Below, one piece after another: positions 46,470 through 57,274 of a DNA stretch of 64,000 bases; the stretch's first letter is position 1; the number at the start of each line of letters is the position of its first letter. Below the pieces are notes generated by a model. That model was not told where the DNA came from and searched no databases. It worked only from the letters and a program-made list of their open reading frames with translations. The translations under genes were made by a program, and so were the position numbers. Source of the stretch: Gluconacetobacter diazotrophicus PA1 5 (lineage in GTDB: Bacteria; Pseudomonadota; Alphaproteobacteria; Acetobacterales; Acetobacteraceae); the NCBI RefSeq assembly GCF_000021325.1, contig NC_011365.1, positions 248,001 through 312,000 of the forward strand. The letters run 5' to 3'.

Positions 46470-48548
46470 TCAAGCCCCGTCCGCCGGGGCGGGGGGCGCA
46501 AGAGTCCGCATGGCGGCACGCACGCCGGCCACGCTCTGGGGAACGCAGCACAGGAACACGTCGTCCCCGTCGTCCGTCCGGGCCATGTCCATGTCGGACA
46601 CCGGCCAGGAGGTCAGGCCCAGATCGTTGTAGACATCCAGCATCGACGCGCCCACCCGCCAGAAAGCCGGCTGGCGGCCCTCCTGTACCGCCAGGTCGCG
46701 CAGCCACCAGATGGCCGAGGCGCAATCGTCCCAGGCGCCGGCGGGGTCGCCCAGCCCGATCAGGTACGCGTCCGTCCGCAGGAACGGCAGCAGGGCCATG
46801 CCGGATTCGCCGGGAATCAGCCCGCTCGGCGCCATCGGGGCCGGATCGTCCAGTGCGTGGTCCAGCGCGTGATAGAGAGCCCGCCCCTCGGCGTTCCACG
46901 GCAGCACCGCGATCTGGCCGGGACGGACCAGCCGGCCGATCATGATCAGGCCCAGCACGACGGCCAGCCCCATCGTCCACTGCGCCACACCGTGGGCCGA
47001 GGTGAACAGCATCACCTCCCACCAGCTTCCGCCGACCTCGTCCCGCGGGCCGGAACACACCAGGACCAGCACGCAGCCGATCAGCAGTACCAGCGACAGG
47101 AAGGTGCGGAAGGCCAGGGGTTCGCTGAGGATGCGCGCATGCCGGTAGTAGGAACTGCGAAACGGCGCGATCAGGATCGCCACCATGGCCAGGATGCCCG
47201 GCACCGCCAGCGATGCCCCCCGCAGCAGCGTCAGGGCCGACGCGCCGATCAGCAGGCCCAGCGTCACCTTCCACGCCAGCGTCACGCGCTGGGACAGGCC
47301 GATCGCCAGGCCGATCAGCGCCACGCCGATCAGCGACAGCAGATAGTCGCCCGCGACGCCGACCATATGGTGCAGGCCGCCCGCATTGCTCCACGATGCC
47401 GGGTCCAGGATCGTCAGCGCGATCAGCAGCGCACCGCAGATCGACACCGCGCCCGTCGCCACGACGACCGAGAAATCGGCCTCGCTTTCACGGATCACGT
47501 GGCTGGGGCGGATGTCGCGCGGCCCCCGGCGCGGCGCGCGGGGGACGGTCTTGCGCGTCAGGGCGGCGTCGCCACGCAGGAACAGCTCATGCCCCGCGAA
47601 CATCAGGCCGGCCAGGAACAGCGGGATGATGTAATAGAACAGCCGGAAGATCAGGATGGTGCTGATGATCTGCGACGGCGGCAGATAGGGGCCGAGGGCG
47701 AGCATCATCGCCCCGTCGAAGACCCCCAGCCCCCCCGGCACGCTGGCGACCAGTCCCGCCGTATAGGATGCGATGTAGATCGCCAGGAACACGCCATATC
47801 CCAGCCCCACGCCCGAGGGCAGGAAGATATAGGCGATGCCCGCCGTCGCCGCGACCTCGGCCGTCGCGACCAGCGTCTGGGCCAGGGCCATGGCCGGGCG
47901 CGGCAGGACCACGGTATGCCGGCAGACGCGCACATGCGTCAGGCGCAGCCCCAGCAGGATATAGGCCCCGACCCCCGCCCACATCAGAAGCCCGATCCCC
48001 GACAGCAGCAGACGCGGCAGGTGCGCGCCGATCACGGGAACCGCATCGGGCTCCAGCACCAGGACCGCCCCGACCAGCGTCCCCGCCCCCAGCAGATAGG
48101 TCACCGAGCAGAAGGCGATGATCTGCGCGATGTCGAACGTGCAGAGCCCCCAGTTGCCGTAGAGCCGGAACCGGACCGCCGCCCCGGAAATCGCGGCAAA
48201 CCCCAGATTGTGCGACAGGACATAGGAACAGAACGCGGCGAACGCCGTCCGCCGGAAGGGCAGCCGGCGCCCGACCTGCACGACCGCCAGGCAGTCGTAG
48301 AAGGACAGGATGAAGTACGACAGGACCGTGCAGCCCACCCCCAGCGCCAGGGTCGAGGTCGGGATCGTCCGCAGGGCGGCACGGATATCGTCCCAGTGCA
48401 GGTCCCGGACCTCGTGCTGGACCACGATGATCGCGGCGACCATCAGGCCCAGCCCCAGGACGTGGGGAACGTGCCGCAGCAGGCGTCGCCAGCCGGGCGG
48501 CGGCGATGGCGGCGGCGCGCCCTGCATGTCTTGTCGATTCAGGAACAT
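46470..48548 (-). CDS. MprF-like membrane protein lacking the terminal aminoacyltransferase domain
   Basis: 692 aa. The first about 340 residues are the YbhN/MprF flippase-like domain (ISGAAVRFRLYGNWGLC, SVPGGLGVFDGAMML), with more helices to about residue 560. A cytosolic segment follows that resembles only the first part of the DUF2156 synthase domain (DAYLIGLGDPAGAWDD, FWRVGASMLDVYNDLGL). Full MprF/LpiA proteins run to about 850 residues and end in a second GNAT-like half that makes lysyl- or alanyl-phosphatidylglycerol. That half is missing here. It may therefore act only as a lipid flippase or scaffold. It lies beside a class I LysRS gene. Confidence 0.82.
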   Translation of the reverse strand: MFLNRQDMQGAPPPSPPPGWRRLLRHVPHVLGLGLMVAAIIVVQHEVRDLHWDDIRAALRTIPTSTLALGVGCTVLSYFILSFYDCLAVVQVGRRLPFRRTAFAAFCSYVLSHNLGFAAISGAAVRFRLYGNWGLCTFDIAQIIAFCSVTYLLGAGTLVGAVLVLEPDAVPVIGAHLPRLLLSGIGLLMWAGVGAYILLGLRLTHVRVCRHTVVLPRPAMALAQTLVATAEVAATAGIAYIFLPSGVGLGYGVFLAIYIASYTAGLVASVPGGLGVFDGAMMLALGPYLPPSQIISTILIFRLFYYIIPLFLAGLMFAGHELFLRGDAALTRKTVPRAPRRGPRDIRPSHVIRESEADFSVVVATGAVSICGALLIALTILDPASWSNAGGLHHMVGVAGDYLLSLIGVALIGLAIGLSQRVTLAWKVTLGLLIGASALTLLRGASLAVPGILAMVAILIAPFRSSYYRHARILSEPLAFRTFLSLVLLIGCVLVLVCSGPRDEVGGSWWEVMLFTSAHGVAQWTMGLAVVLGLIMIGRLVRPGQIAVLPWNAEGRALYHALDHALDDPAPMAPSGLIPGESGMALLPFLRTDAYLIGLGDPAGAWDDCASAIWWLRDLAVQEGRQPAFWRVGASMLDVYNDLGLTSWPVSDMDMARTDDGDDVFLCCVPQSVAGVRAAMRTLAPPAPADGA

Positions 48549-48587
48549 GACGGGCTGCGAAACGTCATGACAGGGATGTCGCGGCTC

Positions 48588-50210
48588 TCAGCCGGCACCG
48601 CCGGCCGGGGCCTCGACCGAGGGACGAAGCAGCGCGGCCTCGATCAGCGCCACCGTTTCCGCCACGCCGTACAGGCCGATGAAGATGCCGAAGCGCGGCC
48701 CCTCGGTCTGGCCCAGCAGGACCTCGTACAGGCAGCCGAACCAGGTGCGCAGCGGCTCGAACCCGTGGCGCTTGCCGATCTCGAACACCAGGTTCTGCAG
48801 CGTATCGGGGTCGGACGGCCCGTCCGCCAGCCCGCGCAGGCTGTCCGCCAGGTCGGACAGGGCCGCGCGCTCGCGCGCGTCGGGCTGGCGATAGGTCTTC
48901 GCGGGACGGACGAAATCGGCGTAATAGACGATCGCGTGGTCCACCAGCCGCGCCAGCAGCTGGCAGGTCTCGGGCGAGGCGGCGGCGTCATAGCGGCGGA
49001 TGAATTTCCACAGCACGTCCGGGGTTTCGGCATTCGCGACGCTGGCCAGGTTCAGCAGCATGCCGAATGTCAGCGGGCTGCCGGCATCCGCGCCGATCGG
49101 GCCGCCATGGATGAACCAGGCCGGGTTGGACAGCAGCGCGGGATCGTTATCCGGCAGCGCCTGCGCACGCGCGACATTGGCCAGGTACTCGTCGGCCGCC
49201 TTGGGGATGACGTCGAAGAACAGGCGCTTCGCCCTCTGCGGGGCATTGAACATATACTGGCCCAGGCTTTCGGGCGGGGCGTAGCGCAGCCATTCCTCGA
49301 CCGAAATGCCGTTGCCCTTGGACTTGGAAATCTTCTGGCCGTTTTCGTCCAGGAAGAGTTCGTAGGTCAGGCCGGCGGGCGGCTGGCCACCCAGGATGCG
49401 GCAGATCTTGCCCGACAGCTTGACGCTGTCGATCAGGTCCTTGCCCGACATTTCGTAATCCACGCCCAGCGCGAACCAGCGCATGGCCCAGTCGGCCTTC
49501 CACTGCATCTTGGCATGGCCGCCGGTCACCGGGGTCTCGAAGACGGTGCCGTCGTCGTCGGTCCAGCGGACGGTGCCGGCCGCCGGGTCGATCGCATCCA
49601 TGCGCACCTGCATCACCATGCCGGTGCGCGGATGGATCGGCAGGACCGGGGAATAGGTGGCGCGGCGGTCCGGCCCCAGGGTCGGGGCGATGACCGCGAC
49701 GATCTCGTCGTGCACTTCCAGCACCCGGCGCAGCGCGGCATCGAACAGCCCGCCGGTGTAGTAATCGGTCGAGGACGCGAATTCGTACGTGAAGCCGAAT
49801 CCGTCCAGGAACGAACGCAGCCGGGCATTGTTGTGGGCGGCGAACGATTCGTGGGTGCCGAACGGGTCGGGGATGCGCGACAGCGGCTTGCCCAGGTGCT
49901 GGCGCAGCATGTCGCCGTTGGGCACGTTGTCCGGCACCTTGCGCAGCGCGTCCATGTCGTCGGAAAAGGCCAGCAGCCGCGTCGGCCGCCCCGTCAGCCG
50001 GGTATAGGCCTGACACACCCACGATGTGCGCGCGACCTCGCCGAACGTGCCGATATGCGGCAGGCCGGAGGGCCCATAGCCGGTTTCCAGCAGGGCGGGA
50101 GCATCCGCCGGGCCGGCCTTCCCTTCGACGTGGGCCGCCAGTTTGGCGGCCTCCTCGAACGGCCAGGCCTTGGGCAGGGAAACGGGGTCGGTACGGTTCT
50201 GTTCGGACAT
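48588..50210 (-). CDS. lysK: Class I lysyl-tRNA synthetase
   Basis: 540 aa from the ATG at 50210; 13 upstream in-frame codons lack support. It charges tRNA-Lys. The class I signatures are [14 protein letters not shown] (HIGH) and KISKSKGNG (KMSKS near residue 290), so this is the archaeal/alphaproteobacterial type, unrelated to the class II LysS of Escherichia coli. Helical anticodon-binding domains follow to the end. No class II LysRS occurs in the window. The neighbouring MprF-like gene may have been linked by use of lysyl-tRNA in lipid modification, a speculation weakened by the truncation of that protein. Confidence 0.96.
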   Translation of the reverse strand: MSEQNRTDPVSLPKAWPFEEAAKLAAHVEGKAGPADAPALLETGYGPSGLPHIGTFGEVARTSWVCQAYTRLTGRPTRLLAFSDDMDALRKVPDNVPNGDMLRQHLGKPLSRIPDPFGTHESFAAHNNARLRSFLDGFGFTYEFASSTDYYTGGLFDAALRRVLEVHDEIVAVIAPTLGPDRRATYSPVLPIHPRTGMVMQVRMDAIDPAAGTVRWTDDDGTVFETPVTGGHAKMQWKADWAMRWFALGVDYEMSGKDLIDSVKLSGKICRILGGQPPAGLTYELFLDENGQKISKSKGNGISVEEWLRYAPPESLGQYMFNAPQRAKRLFFDVIPKAADEYLANVARAQALPDNDPALLSNPAWFIHGGPIGADAGSPLTFGMLLNLASVANAETPDVLWKFIRRYDAAASPETCQLLARLVDHAIVYYADFVRPAKTYRQPDARERAALSDLADSLRGLADGPSDPDTLQNLVFEIGKRHGFEPLRTWFGCLYEVLLGQTEGPRFGIFIGLYGVAETVALIEAALLRPSVEAPAGGAG

Positions 50211-50341
50211 GATGGGCCAAAAGCTATGAACTGGAGCGGAACGGGTCAATCCACACCATACACGATCGGCGCCATGGAATAATCGCGCATTGGCCGCTGG
50301 GTGGGCGACAGGCTGGGCGTTGTGCCCTATATGTTCCTGTC

Positions 50342-53300
50342 ATGGCCGCCCCGCTTCCCTCCCCGGACATGCCGCCCGCCCTGGTGGCGCGCCACGGTTC
50401 GTGCTCGCTGCTGACGCCGGATGGCGAGGTCCTGACCCTGGCCGCCGAGGAAGCGGTGCGCGAACTGCGCGCCTGGCCGGCGCCGCTGGTGGTGCATGCG
50501 CCCCTGACCGCCCGCAGGCTGGGCCTGCCCCCCCTGCCGCAGCCCACGCCGTGGCTGGACCTGCTGGAACTGTTCACCTTCGTCCTGCCCGGCCGCACTA
50601 TTCCCCCCACGGTGCGGGGCCTGGCGCAGGCGCTGGACCTGGACGATGCCCGGATCGGCGCGGCCGAGGCCGACCTGCTGCCCGAATTGGCCGATATCCT
50701 GCTGGATCGCGCGGCGGCGCTGCGCATGACCCCGGCGGGTGAGGACATGGCGGCCCTGGCAATCCGGATGGACCGCGCCGGCTGGGCCTGGGGCGGCAGC
50801 GTGCTGGCGGCGCTGGGCGCGGCCCACCCCTTGCCGCCCGAGGCCCTGCAACCGGGCGATGCGATCCGCGTCTGGCGCCGCCTGCCGAGATGGGAGGACA
50901 CGGCCCCCCGCCCCGCCCCCGCCAACCATCCGGTTTCGGCCGCCGACGCGCGGCGGCGGCTGGGCGAGATGCTGGGCCCGCAGGCGGAAAGCCGGGCGGG
51001 TCAGGCCGACTTCGCCGGCGCGGCCAGCGCCGCCTTCGCCCCCCGGCTGGTCCGTGGCGACCCGCATATGGTGCTGGCCGAGGCCGGGACCGGCACCGGC
51101 AAGACGCTGGGCTACGTCGCGCCGGCCAGCCTGTGGGCCGAGCGCAATGGCGGCGCCGTCTGGATCAGCACCTACACCCGGCACCTGCAGCGGCAGATCG
51201 AGGGCGAACTGTCGCGCCTGTATCCCGACCCGGCGGTGCGACGGCGGCATGTCGTGCTGCGCAAGGGGCGGGAAAACTATCTGTGCCTGCTGAACATGGA
51301 AGAAGCCGTGAACATGGCCGGCAGCCGGGGCGGCCCCTCCGGTGCCATCATCGGGCTGTCGCTGGTCGCGCGCTGGGCCGGCGCCACCGCAGACGGCGAC
51401 CTGCTGGGCGGCGACCTGCCCGGCTGGTTCGGCGACCTGTTCGGGCGCGGGCTGCTGGCCGGCATCGCCGACCGGCGGGGCGAGTGCATCCATGGCGCCT
51501 GTCCGCATTACCAGCGCTGCTTCGTCGAGCATTCGATCCGCCGCGCGCGCGAGGCCGACCTGGTGATCGCCAACCATGCGCTGGTGATGGCCCAGGCCGC
51601 ATGGCACGCGATGGACGGCGAGAGCGGCGCGGACGAGGACAACATCCCGACCCGCTATGTCTTCGACGAGGGCCATCACGTGATGGACGCCGCCGACAGC
51701 GCGTTTTCCACGGAACTGTCGGGCCTGGAGGCGGCGGAACTGCGCCGCTGGCTGCTGGGGGCGGAAGGCGCGCGGTCACGCGCGCGGGGCCTGAAGCGCC
51801 GGCTGGACGATCTGGTAGTGGGCCAGCCGCGCCTGGAGGCACCGCTGGAGGCCGTCCTGCAGGCCGCGCACGCCCTGCCCCCGCCCGGCTGGTCCGCCAG
51901 GCTGGCCGATGCCCTGCACCCGGTCCTGGAACCCGTGCCGCAGGCCGGGGAGGACGAAGCGATGCCGGCCCTGGCGGGACCGGTCCCGGCAGCGCCGGTC
52001 CTGGCGGACGCGACCCTGCCCAATCCATGCGAATGGATGCTGCATCTGCTGGCGCGGCAGGTCCTGGCCCGGTCCCGCGCCAACGAGCCGGGGCATACGG
52101 GGCACCGGGGCGGCGCCATCGAGTGCGACCTTCATCCCCTGTCCGACGCGTTGCCGGCGGCGGCAGCGGCGCTGGCGCGCGCGCTGGACCGGCTGGCCGT
52201 CGCCCTGCGCACCTTGGTCGAGCGCCTGCTGGAACGGCTGGAGGACGATACGGGAGACCTGGACTCCGCCACGCGGGAGCGAATCGAGGCGGCGGTCCGT
52301 ACCCTGCGCCGCCGGGCGCTGAGCCGTGTCGAGGGCTGGGTCGCCATGCTGCGCGCGATCGGGGGGCCGGAGGATGGTCCCGGCGGGATGGCGGAACGCG
52401 GCACCCCCCAACATATCGATTTCATCCGGCTGGACCGGCGCGAGGGCCAGCGCCCCGGCGAGCAGGATGTCGGCCTGCACCGGCACTGGCTGGACCCAAC
52501 CATTCCGTTCGCGGCGGTCCTGGCGGCGCCCGCCCATGGCATCCTGACGACATCCGCCACCCTGCGCGACGAGAACGGCCGCGGCGACGGCGACGAGGCC
52601 GAGCGCGCCTGGGAAGCGGCGGAGGCACGGACCGGCGCCAGCCACCTGCCCTCGCCCGCCCTGCGGGCGGCGGTGGCCAGTCCGTTCGATTATCGGCGGC
52701 AGAGCCGGGCCTTCATCGTCAATGACGTGGCCCACGACGATATCGGCGCCCTGGCGGGGGCATACCGGACCCTGTTCCAGGCCGCGGGCGGCGGGGGGCT
52801 GGGACTGTTCACGGCGATCTCGCGCCTGCGCGCGGTGCACCAGCGCCTGTCGCGGCCCCTGGAGGACGCCGGGATCCCGCTCTACGCCCAGCATGTCGAC
52901 GGCATGGACAATGCGACCCTGGTCGACATCTTCCGTTCCGAAGCCAATTCCTGCCTGCTGGGCACGGATGCGATGCGCGATGGCGTGGACGTGCCGGGCC
53001 GATCGCTACGCCTGGTGGTGTTCGAGCGTGTGCCCTGGCCCCGGCCGGACATCCTGCATCGCGAACGGCGGACCCACCTGTCACGCGGCCAGCCCGGCGA
53101 ATATGACGACCGGATCGCGCGGCTGCGCCTGCGGCAGGCCTTCGGCCGGTTGATCCGCAGCAGTTCCGATCGCGGCGTGTTCGTCCTGCTGGACCGGCGC
53201 GCACCGTCGCGCCTGCTGTCCGCGTTCCCCGAGGGGGTCGCCGTGCGCCGCGCCGGGCTGGGCGAGGTGGCGCGGGACATGGAATCCTTCCTGCGCGGAC

Positions 53301-53350
53301 ATGAAAACGGGGAAGACGGTTTTCCGCCCTCCCCGTCCTTCACGTCCTGA
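50342..53350 (+). CDS. DinG/XPD-like ATP-dependent DNA helicase
   Basis: 1002 aa superfamily 2 helicase. A non-conserved N-terminal domain of about 230 residues precedes Walker A AGTGTGKTLGY and the DEAH box VFDEGHHVMD. Between them are four candidate Fe-S cysteines (LCLLN, then CIHGACPHYQRC), as in DinG and XPD. Motifs V/VI appear as LLGTDAMRDGVDVPG and RQAFGRLIRSSSDRG near residue 930. The family unwinds DNA 5' to 3' and resolves R-loops or damaged DNA. It is divergent from lysK and ends 12 bp from the convergent csp gene. Confidence 0.9.
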   Translation: MAAPLPSPDMPPALVARHGSCSLLTPDGEVLTLAAEEAVRELRAWPAPLVVHAPLTARRLGLPPLPQPTPWLDLLELFTFVLPGRTIPPTVRGLAQALDLDDARIGAAEADLLPELADILLDRAAALRMTPAGEDMAALAIRMDRAGWAWGGSVLAALGAAHPLPPEALQPGDAIRVWRRLPRWEDTAPRPAPANHPVSAADARRRLGEMLGPQAESRAGQADFAGAASAAFAPRLVRGDPHMVLAEAGTGTGKTLGYVAPASLWAERNGGAVWISTYTRHLQRQIEGELSRLYPDPAVRRRHVVLRKGRENYLCLLNMEEAVNMAGSRGGPSGAIIGLSLVARWAGATADGDLLGGDLPGWFGDLFGRGLLAGIADRRGECIHGACPHYQRCFVEHSIRRAREADLVIANHALVMAQAAWHAMDGESGADEDNIPTRYVFDEGHHVMDAADSAFSTELSGLEAAELRRWLLGAEGARSRARGLKRRLDDLVVGQPRLEAPLEAVLQAAHALPPPGWSARLADALHPVLEPVPQAGEDEAMPALAGPVPAAPVLADATLPNPCEWMLHLLARQVLARSRANEPGHTGHRGGAIECDLHPLSDALPAAAAALARALDRLAVALRTLVERLLERLEDDTGDLDSATRERIEAAVRTLRRRALSRVEGWVAMLRAIGGPEDGPGGMAERGTPQHIDFIRLDRREGQRPGEQDVGLHRHWLDPTIPFAAVLAAPAHGILTTSATLRDENGRGDGDEAERAWEAAEARTGASHLPSPALRAAVASPFDYRRQSRAFIVNDVAHDDIGALAGAYRTLFQAAGGGGLGLFTAISRLRAVHQRLSRPLEDAGIPLYAQHVDGMDNATLVDIFRSEANSCLLGTDAMRDGVDVPGRSLRLVVFERVPWPRPDILHRERRTHLSRGQPGEYDDRIARLRLRQAFGRLIRSSSDRGVFVLLDRRAPSRLLSAFPEGVAVRRAGLGEVARDMESFLRGHENGEDGFPPSPSFTS

Positions 53351-53362
53351 TGCGGGTCGCGA

Positions 53363-53566
53363 TCAGAGCGGCTTGAGGTTCGAAGCCGCCGCCTTGCCGC
53401 GCTCGGTCACCACGTCATAGCTGACGCGCTGGTTTTCGTTCAGGCCGCGCAGCCCGGCCGCCTGGACAGCCGTAATGTGGACGAACACATCCTTGCCGCC
53501 ATCTTCCGGCATGATGAATCCGAAGCCCTTGGTCGCGTTGAACCACTTCACAGTTCCCGTCGCCAT
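53363..53566 (-). CDS. cspA: Cold-shock protein
   Basis: 67 aa from the ATG at 53566 with AAGGATAG upstream. It is a single OB-fold nucleic-acid chaperone: [18 protein letters not shown] (RNP1 KGFGFI) and DVFVHI (RNP2). The C-terminal [19 protein letters not shown] is typical of alphaproteobacterial Csp proteins. About 170 bp of leader between the groEL terminator and the ATG could carry a temperature-responsive 5' UTR. Confidence 0.95.
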   Translation of the reverse strand: MATGTVKWFNATKGFGFIMPEDGGKDVFVHITAVQAAGLRGLNENQRVSYDVVTERGKAAASNLKPL

Positions 53567-53743
53567 AGTCGATCTATCCTTGGCTGTCCGGCTTGCCGCC
53601 GATCTGTACATAACCTGTCCATCGGATACGCCTCCCCGGCGGACGGTTCCGCCGACGATCGCTGCCGATGCAGTCCCCGCATGGGCGCACAAATTGTTAC
53701 CGCTTGTCAAACCATGCGAGCGGCGGGAATTTCTTAAAAAAAA

Positions 53744-53777
53744 CGTAAAAAAAGGCCGCCCGAAACCGGACGGCCTT
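53744..53777 (-). terminator. Intrinsic terminator of groESL
   Basis: Ten-pair stem AAGGCCGTCC / GGGCGGCCTT (53752-53777, one mismatch) followed in the minus direction by T7 and a second T8 further on. It is about 65 bp beyond the groEL stop and upstream of the csp leader. Confidence 0.85.
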
Positions 53778-53839
53778 CTTTTCCGAGTAACCGGACGCCG
53801 ATCCGGCGGCATTCCGCCACCGGACCGGTTTCATGGATC

Positions 53840-55513
<1,674 letters not shown>

Positions 55514-55537
55514 TCAGAGGGAAAAGGAGGGGAGACC

Positions 55538-55828
55538 TCAGGCGATCACGCCCATGATGTCGCTTTCCTTCATGATCAGCAGCTCCTCGCCATTGATCTT
55601 CACTTCGGTGCCCGACCATTTGCCGAACAGCACCTTGTCGCCCGCCTTGACGTCCAGGGCGACGATCTGTCCCTGCTCGTTCCGCGCACCCGGACCAGCC
55701 GAGATGACCTCGCCTTCCATCGGCTTTTCCTTGGCGGTGTCGGGGATGATGATGCCGCCGGCCGTCTTCTCTTCGCCGGTCAGGCGACGGACGACCACAC
55801 GGTCATGCAGGGGCCGAAAATTGGTCAT
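55538..55828 (-). CDS. groES: Co-chaperonin GroES
   Basis: 96 aa from the ATG at 55828. It caps the GroEL ring as a heptamer. [13 protein letters not shown] starts the barrel, the mobile loop [18 protein letters not shown] is intact, and [24 protein letters not shown] ends it. First gene of groESL; a CIRCE operator lies about 85 bp upstream, so it is likely repressed by HrcA. Confidence 0.98.
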   Translation of the reverse strand: MTNFRPLHDRVVVRRLTGEEKTAGGIIIPDTAKEKPMEGEVISAGPGARNEQGQIVALDVKAGDKVLFGKWSGTEVKINGEELLIMKESDIMGVIA

Positions 55829-55910
55829 TATGGATCGCTCCACATCAAAAAAGGTAACGCCCTTGAATAAGCGACGCCACCGGTTGGCGCGCGCGCCAGG
55901 CCGCATCGCT

Positions 55911-55937
55911 TTGGCACTCTCCGCACGAGAGTGCCAG
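55911..55937 (-). promoter_or_regulatory. CIRCE operator (HrcA site)
   Basis: TTGGCACTC, nine bases, GAGTGCCAG: an almost perfect match to the CIRCE inverted repeat TTAGCACTC-N9-GAGTGCTAA. It sits between the promoter candidate and groES, the usual place for HrcA repression of groESL under non-stress conditions. Confidence 0.93.
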
Positions 55938-55940
55938 CAA

Positions 55941-55969
55941 CAGGTAGGATCACCCTCCGTCCGTGTCAA
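55941..55969 (-). promoter_or_regulatory. Candidate groESL promoter
   Basis: On the minus strand CCTTGACA is followed after 17 bp by TACCTG, directly ahead of CIRCE. The -35 is good for both housekeeping and alphaproteobacterial RpoH promoters (CTTGAC); the -10 is weak, so the sigma factor is uncertain. Confidence 0.5.
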
Positions 55970-56096
55970 GGATCGGCAGCACTTTCTTCCGGTGACTGCC
56001 AATCTTTTGGGAACAAAGAATTTTTCTTGAATTTCCGCCCAGGCGTCACGCAGGCTGGATTCTGTCGGTTCCTGTCGATCATGCAGCGAGGCATCC

Positions 56097-56357
56097 ATGA
56101 CCCTGCGGCTTCAGCTCCACGACTATCGCCTGACGACCGCCGAAATCCTCTATCGCCTGCCGGATCACCCGGTCCTGCTCCAGACCTATATCTGGCAGGA
56201 CCTCGACATCGCACCCGCCTACCCGGAATTGCGCCGCTTCCTCGATTTCTGGACGCGGTCGATCGAGGGACGGCTGCATTCCGTGCGGGTGGCGCAGCAG
56301 GGCCTGATCGCCGCCCCCGCCATCCGCCACGCCGGGACCTGCCTCACGCTGCATTGA
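56097..56357 (+). CDS. usg: Usg family protein
   Basis: 86 aa from the ATG at 56097 with GAGG upstream. [50 protein letters not shown] is the conserved core of the small Usg family of alphaproteobacteria. Members are often found near trp genes or groESL; the molecular function is not established. It is divergent from groES and may share its upstream region. Confidence 0.85.
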   Translation: MTLRLQLHDYRLTTAEILYRLPDHPVLLQTYIWQDLDIAPAYPELRRFLDFWTRSIEGRLHSVRVAQQGLIAAPAIRHAGTCLTLH

Positions 56358-56361
56358 CCGG

Positions 56362-56562
56362 TCAGTCCCGGCCGGGTTCGCCCGGATCGGGGTCCAGGCG
56401 TGCGCCGTCCAGTGTCCGCGCCGCCCGTTCGGCTTCCTGCTTCCGGCGCGCGCGTTCGGACAGGGTGCGGCCATGCAGCGCGCGGTTTTCGGCGGCGTCG
56501 CGCGCCTTGTCGGCCCGGGCCTTGCGTTTCCGGGCCTGTCGCAGGTTGACGATTTCGGCCAT
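56362..56562 (-). CDS. DUF4169-type small basic protein
   Basis: 66 aa from the ATG at 56562. It is highly charged and helical: MAEIVNLRQARKRKARADK opens it, followed by AENRALHGRTLSERARRKQEAERAARTLDG. The NLRQARK start and size fit the DUF4169 family found widely in alphaproteobacteria. Function unknown; it ends 4 bp from the convergent usg stop. Confidence 0.78.
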   Translation of the reverse strand: MAEIVNLRQARKRKARADKARDAAENRALHGRTLSERARRKQEAERAARTLDGARLDPDPGEPGRD

Positions 56563-56605
56563 GGCGGCACTCTTCCAGAAACTCGAAAGCAGGAGGATTT
56601 CGTCC

Positions 56606-57268
56606 ATGGGTACGATCACCAGCCTGACGGCATCGGACGGCCATACCTTATCGGCCTACCTCGCCGGCCCCGCCGACGCATCCCGCGCCCTTGTGGTGGT
56701 GCAGGAGATTTTCGGTGTCAACACCCATATCCGCGCCGTATGCGACGGGTTCGCCGCCGACGGTTATCGCGTCATCGCGCCGGCCCTGTTCGACCGGGCG
56801 GAGCGCGACGTGGAACTGGCCTACGATTCCGACGGCGTGCAGACGGGGTTACGCCTGCGGGCGGCGATCGCGCCCGAGGAGACGCTGCTGGACCTGACCG
56901 CCGCCGCGCGGGCACTGGGGCTCGCGCGGATCGGCATCATCGGCTATTGCTGGGGCGGGACCCTGGCGTGGCTGGCGGCGTGCCGGACCGACCTGTTCGC
57001 GGCCGCCGTGGGCTGGTACGGCGCCGGGATCGCAGCACAGAAGGACCTGACGCCCCATTGCCCGGTGGAACTGCATTTCGGCGAGACCGACGGATCGATC
57101 CCGATGTCCGACATCGCCGCCATCCGCGCTGCCCACCCCGAGGTCACGATCTTCACCTACCCCGATGCGGGGCACGGGTTCGGCTGTTCGGAACGCGACA
57201 GCTTCAACGCCCAGGCCGCGTCCCTGGCACGGACCCGCAGCCTGGCCTTCTTCGAAAAAAACCTCTAG
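56606..57268 (+). CDS. Dienelactone hydrolase family protein
   Basis: 220 aa alpha/beta-hydrolase from the ATG at 56606, which has AGGAGGA upstream. The oxyanion segment QEIFGVNTHIR, the nucleophile Cys in GYCWGG (near residue 117), an acidic residue in FGETDGSIP and the His in DAGHGF complete the Cys-Asp-His triad of dienelactone hydrolases. It probably cleaves a lactone or ester in the cytoplasm; no aromatic-degradation genes are nearby, so the substrate is open. Confidence 0.88.
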   Translation: MGTITSLTASDGHTLSAYLAGPADASRALVVVQEIFGVNTHIRAVCDGFAADGYRVIAPALFDRAERDVELAYDSDGVQTGLRLRAAIAPEETLLDLTAAARALGLARIGIIGYCWGGTLAWLAACRTDLFAAAVGWYGAGIAAQKDLTPHCPVELHFGETDGSIPMSDIAAIRAAHPEVTIFTYPDAGHGFGCSERDSFNAQAASLARTRSLAFFEKNL

Positions 57269-57274
57269 CCGGGA

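Noticed and set aside
46857..50282. An 1141-codon plus-strand open frame
   Set aside because: It runs antisense to the MprF-like and LysRS genes, is full of Gln/Arg/His repeats and has no family motif.
53308..53338. Inverted repeat ACGGGGA/TCCCCGT at the end of the DinG-like gene
   Set aside because: It lies within coding sequence, has a long loop and lacks a T run, so a terminator role is not supported.
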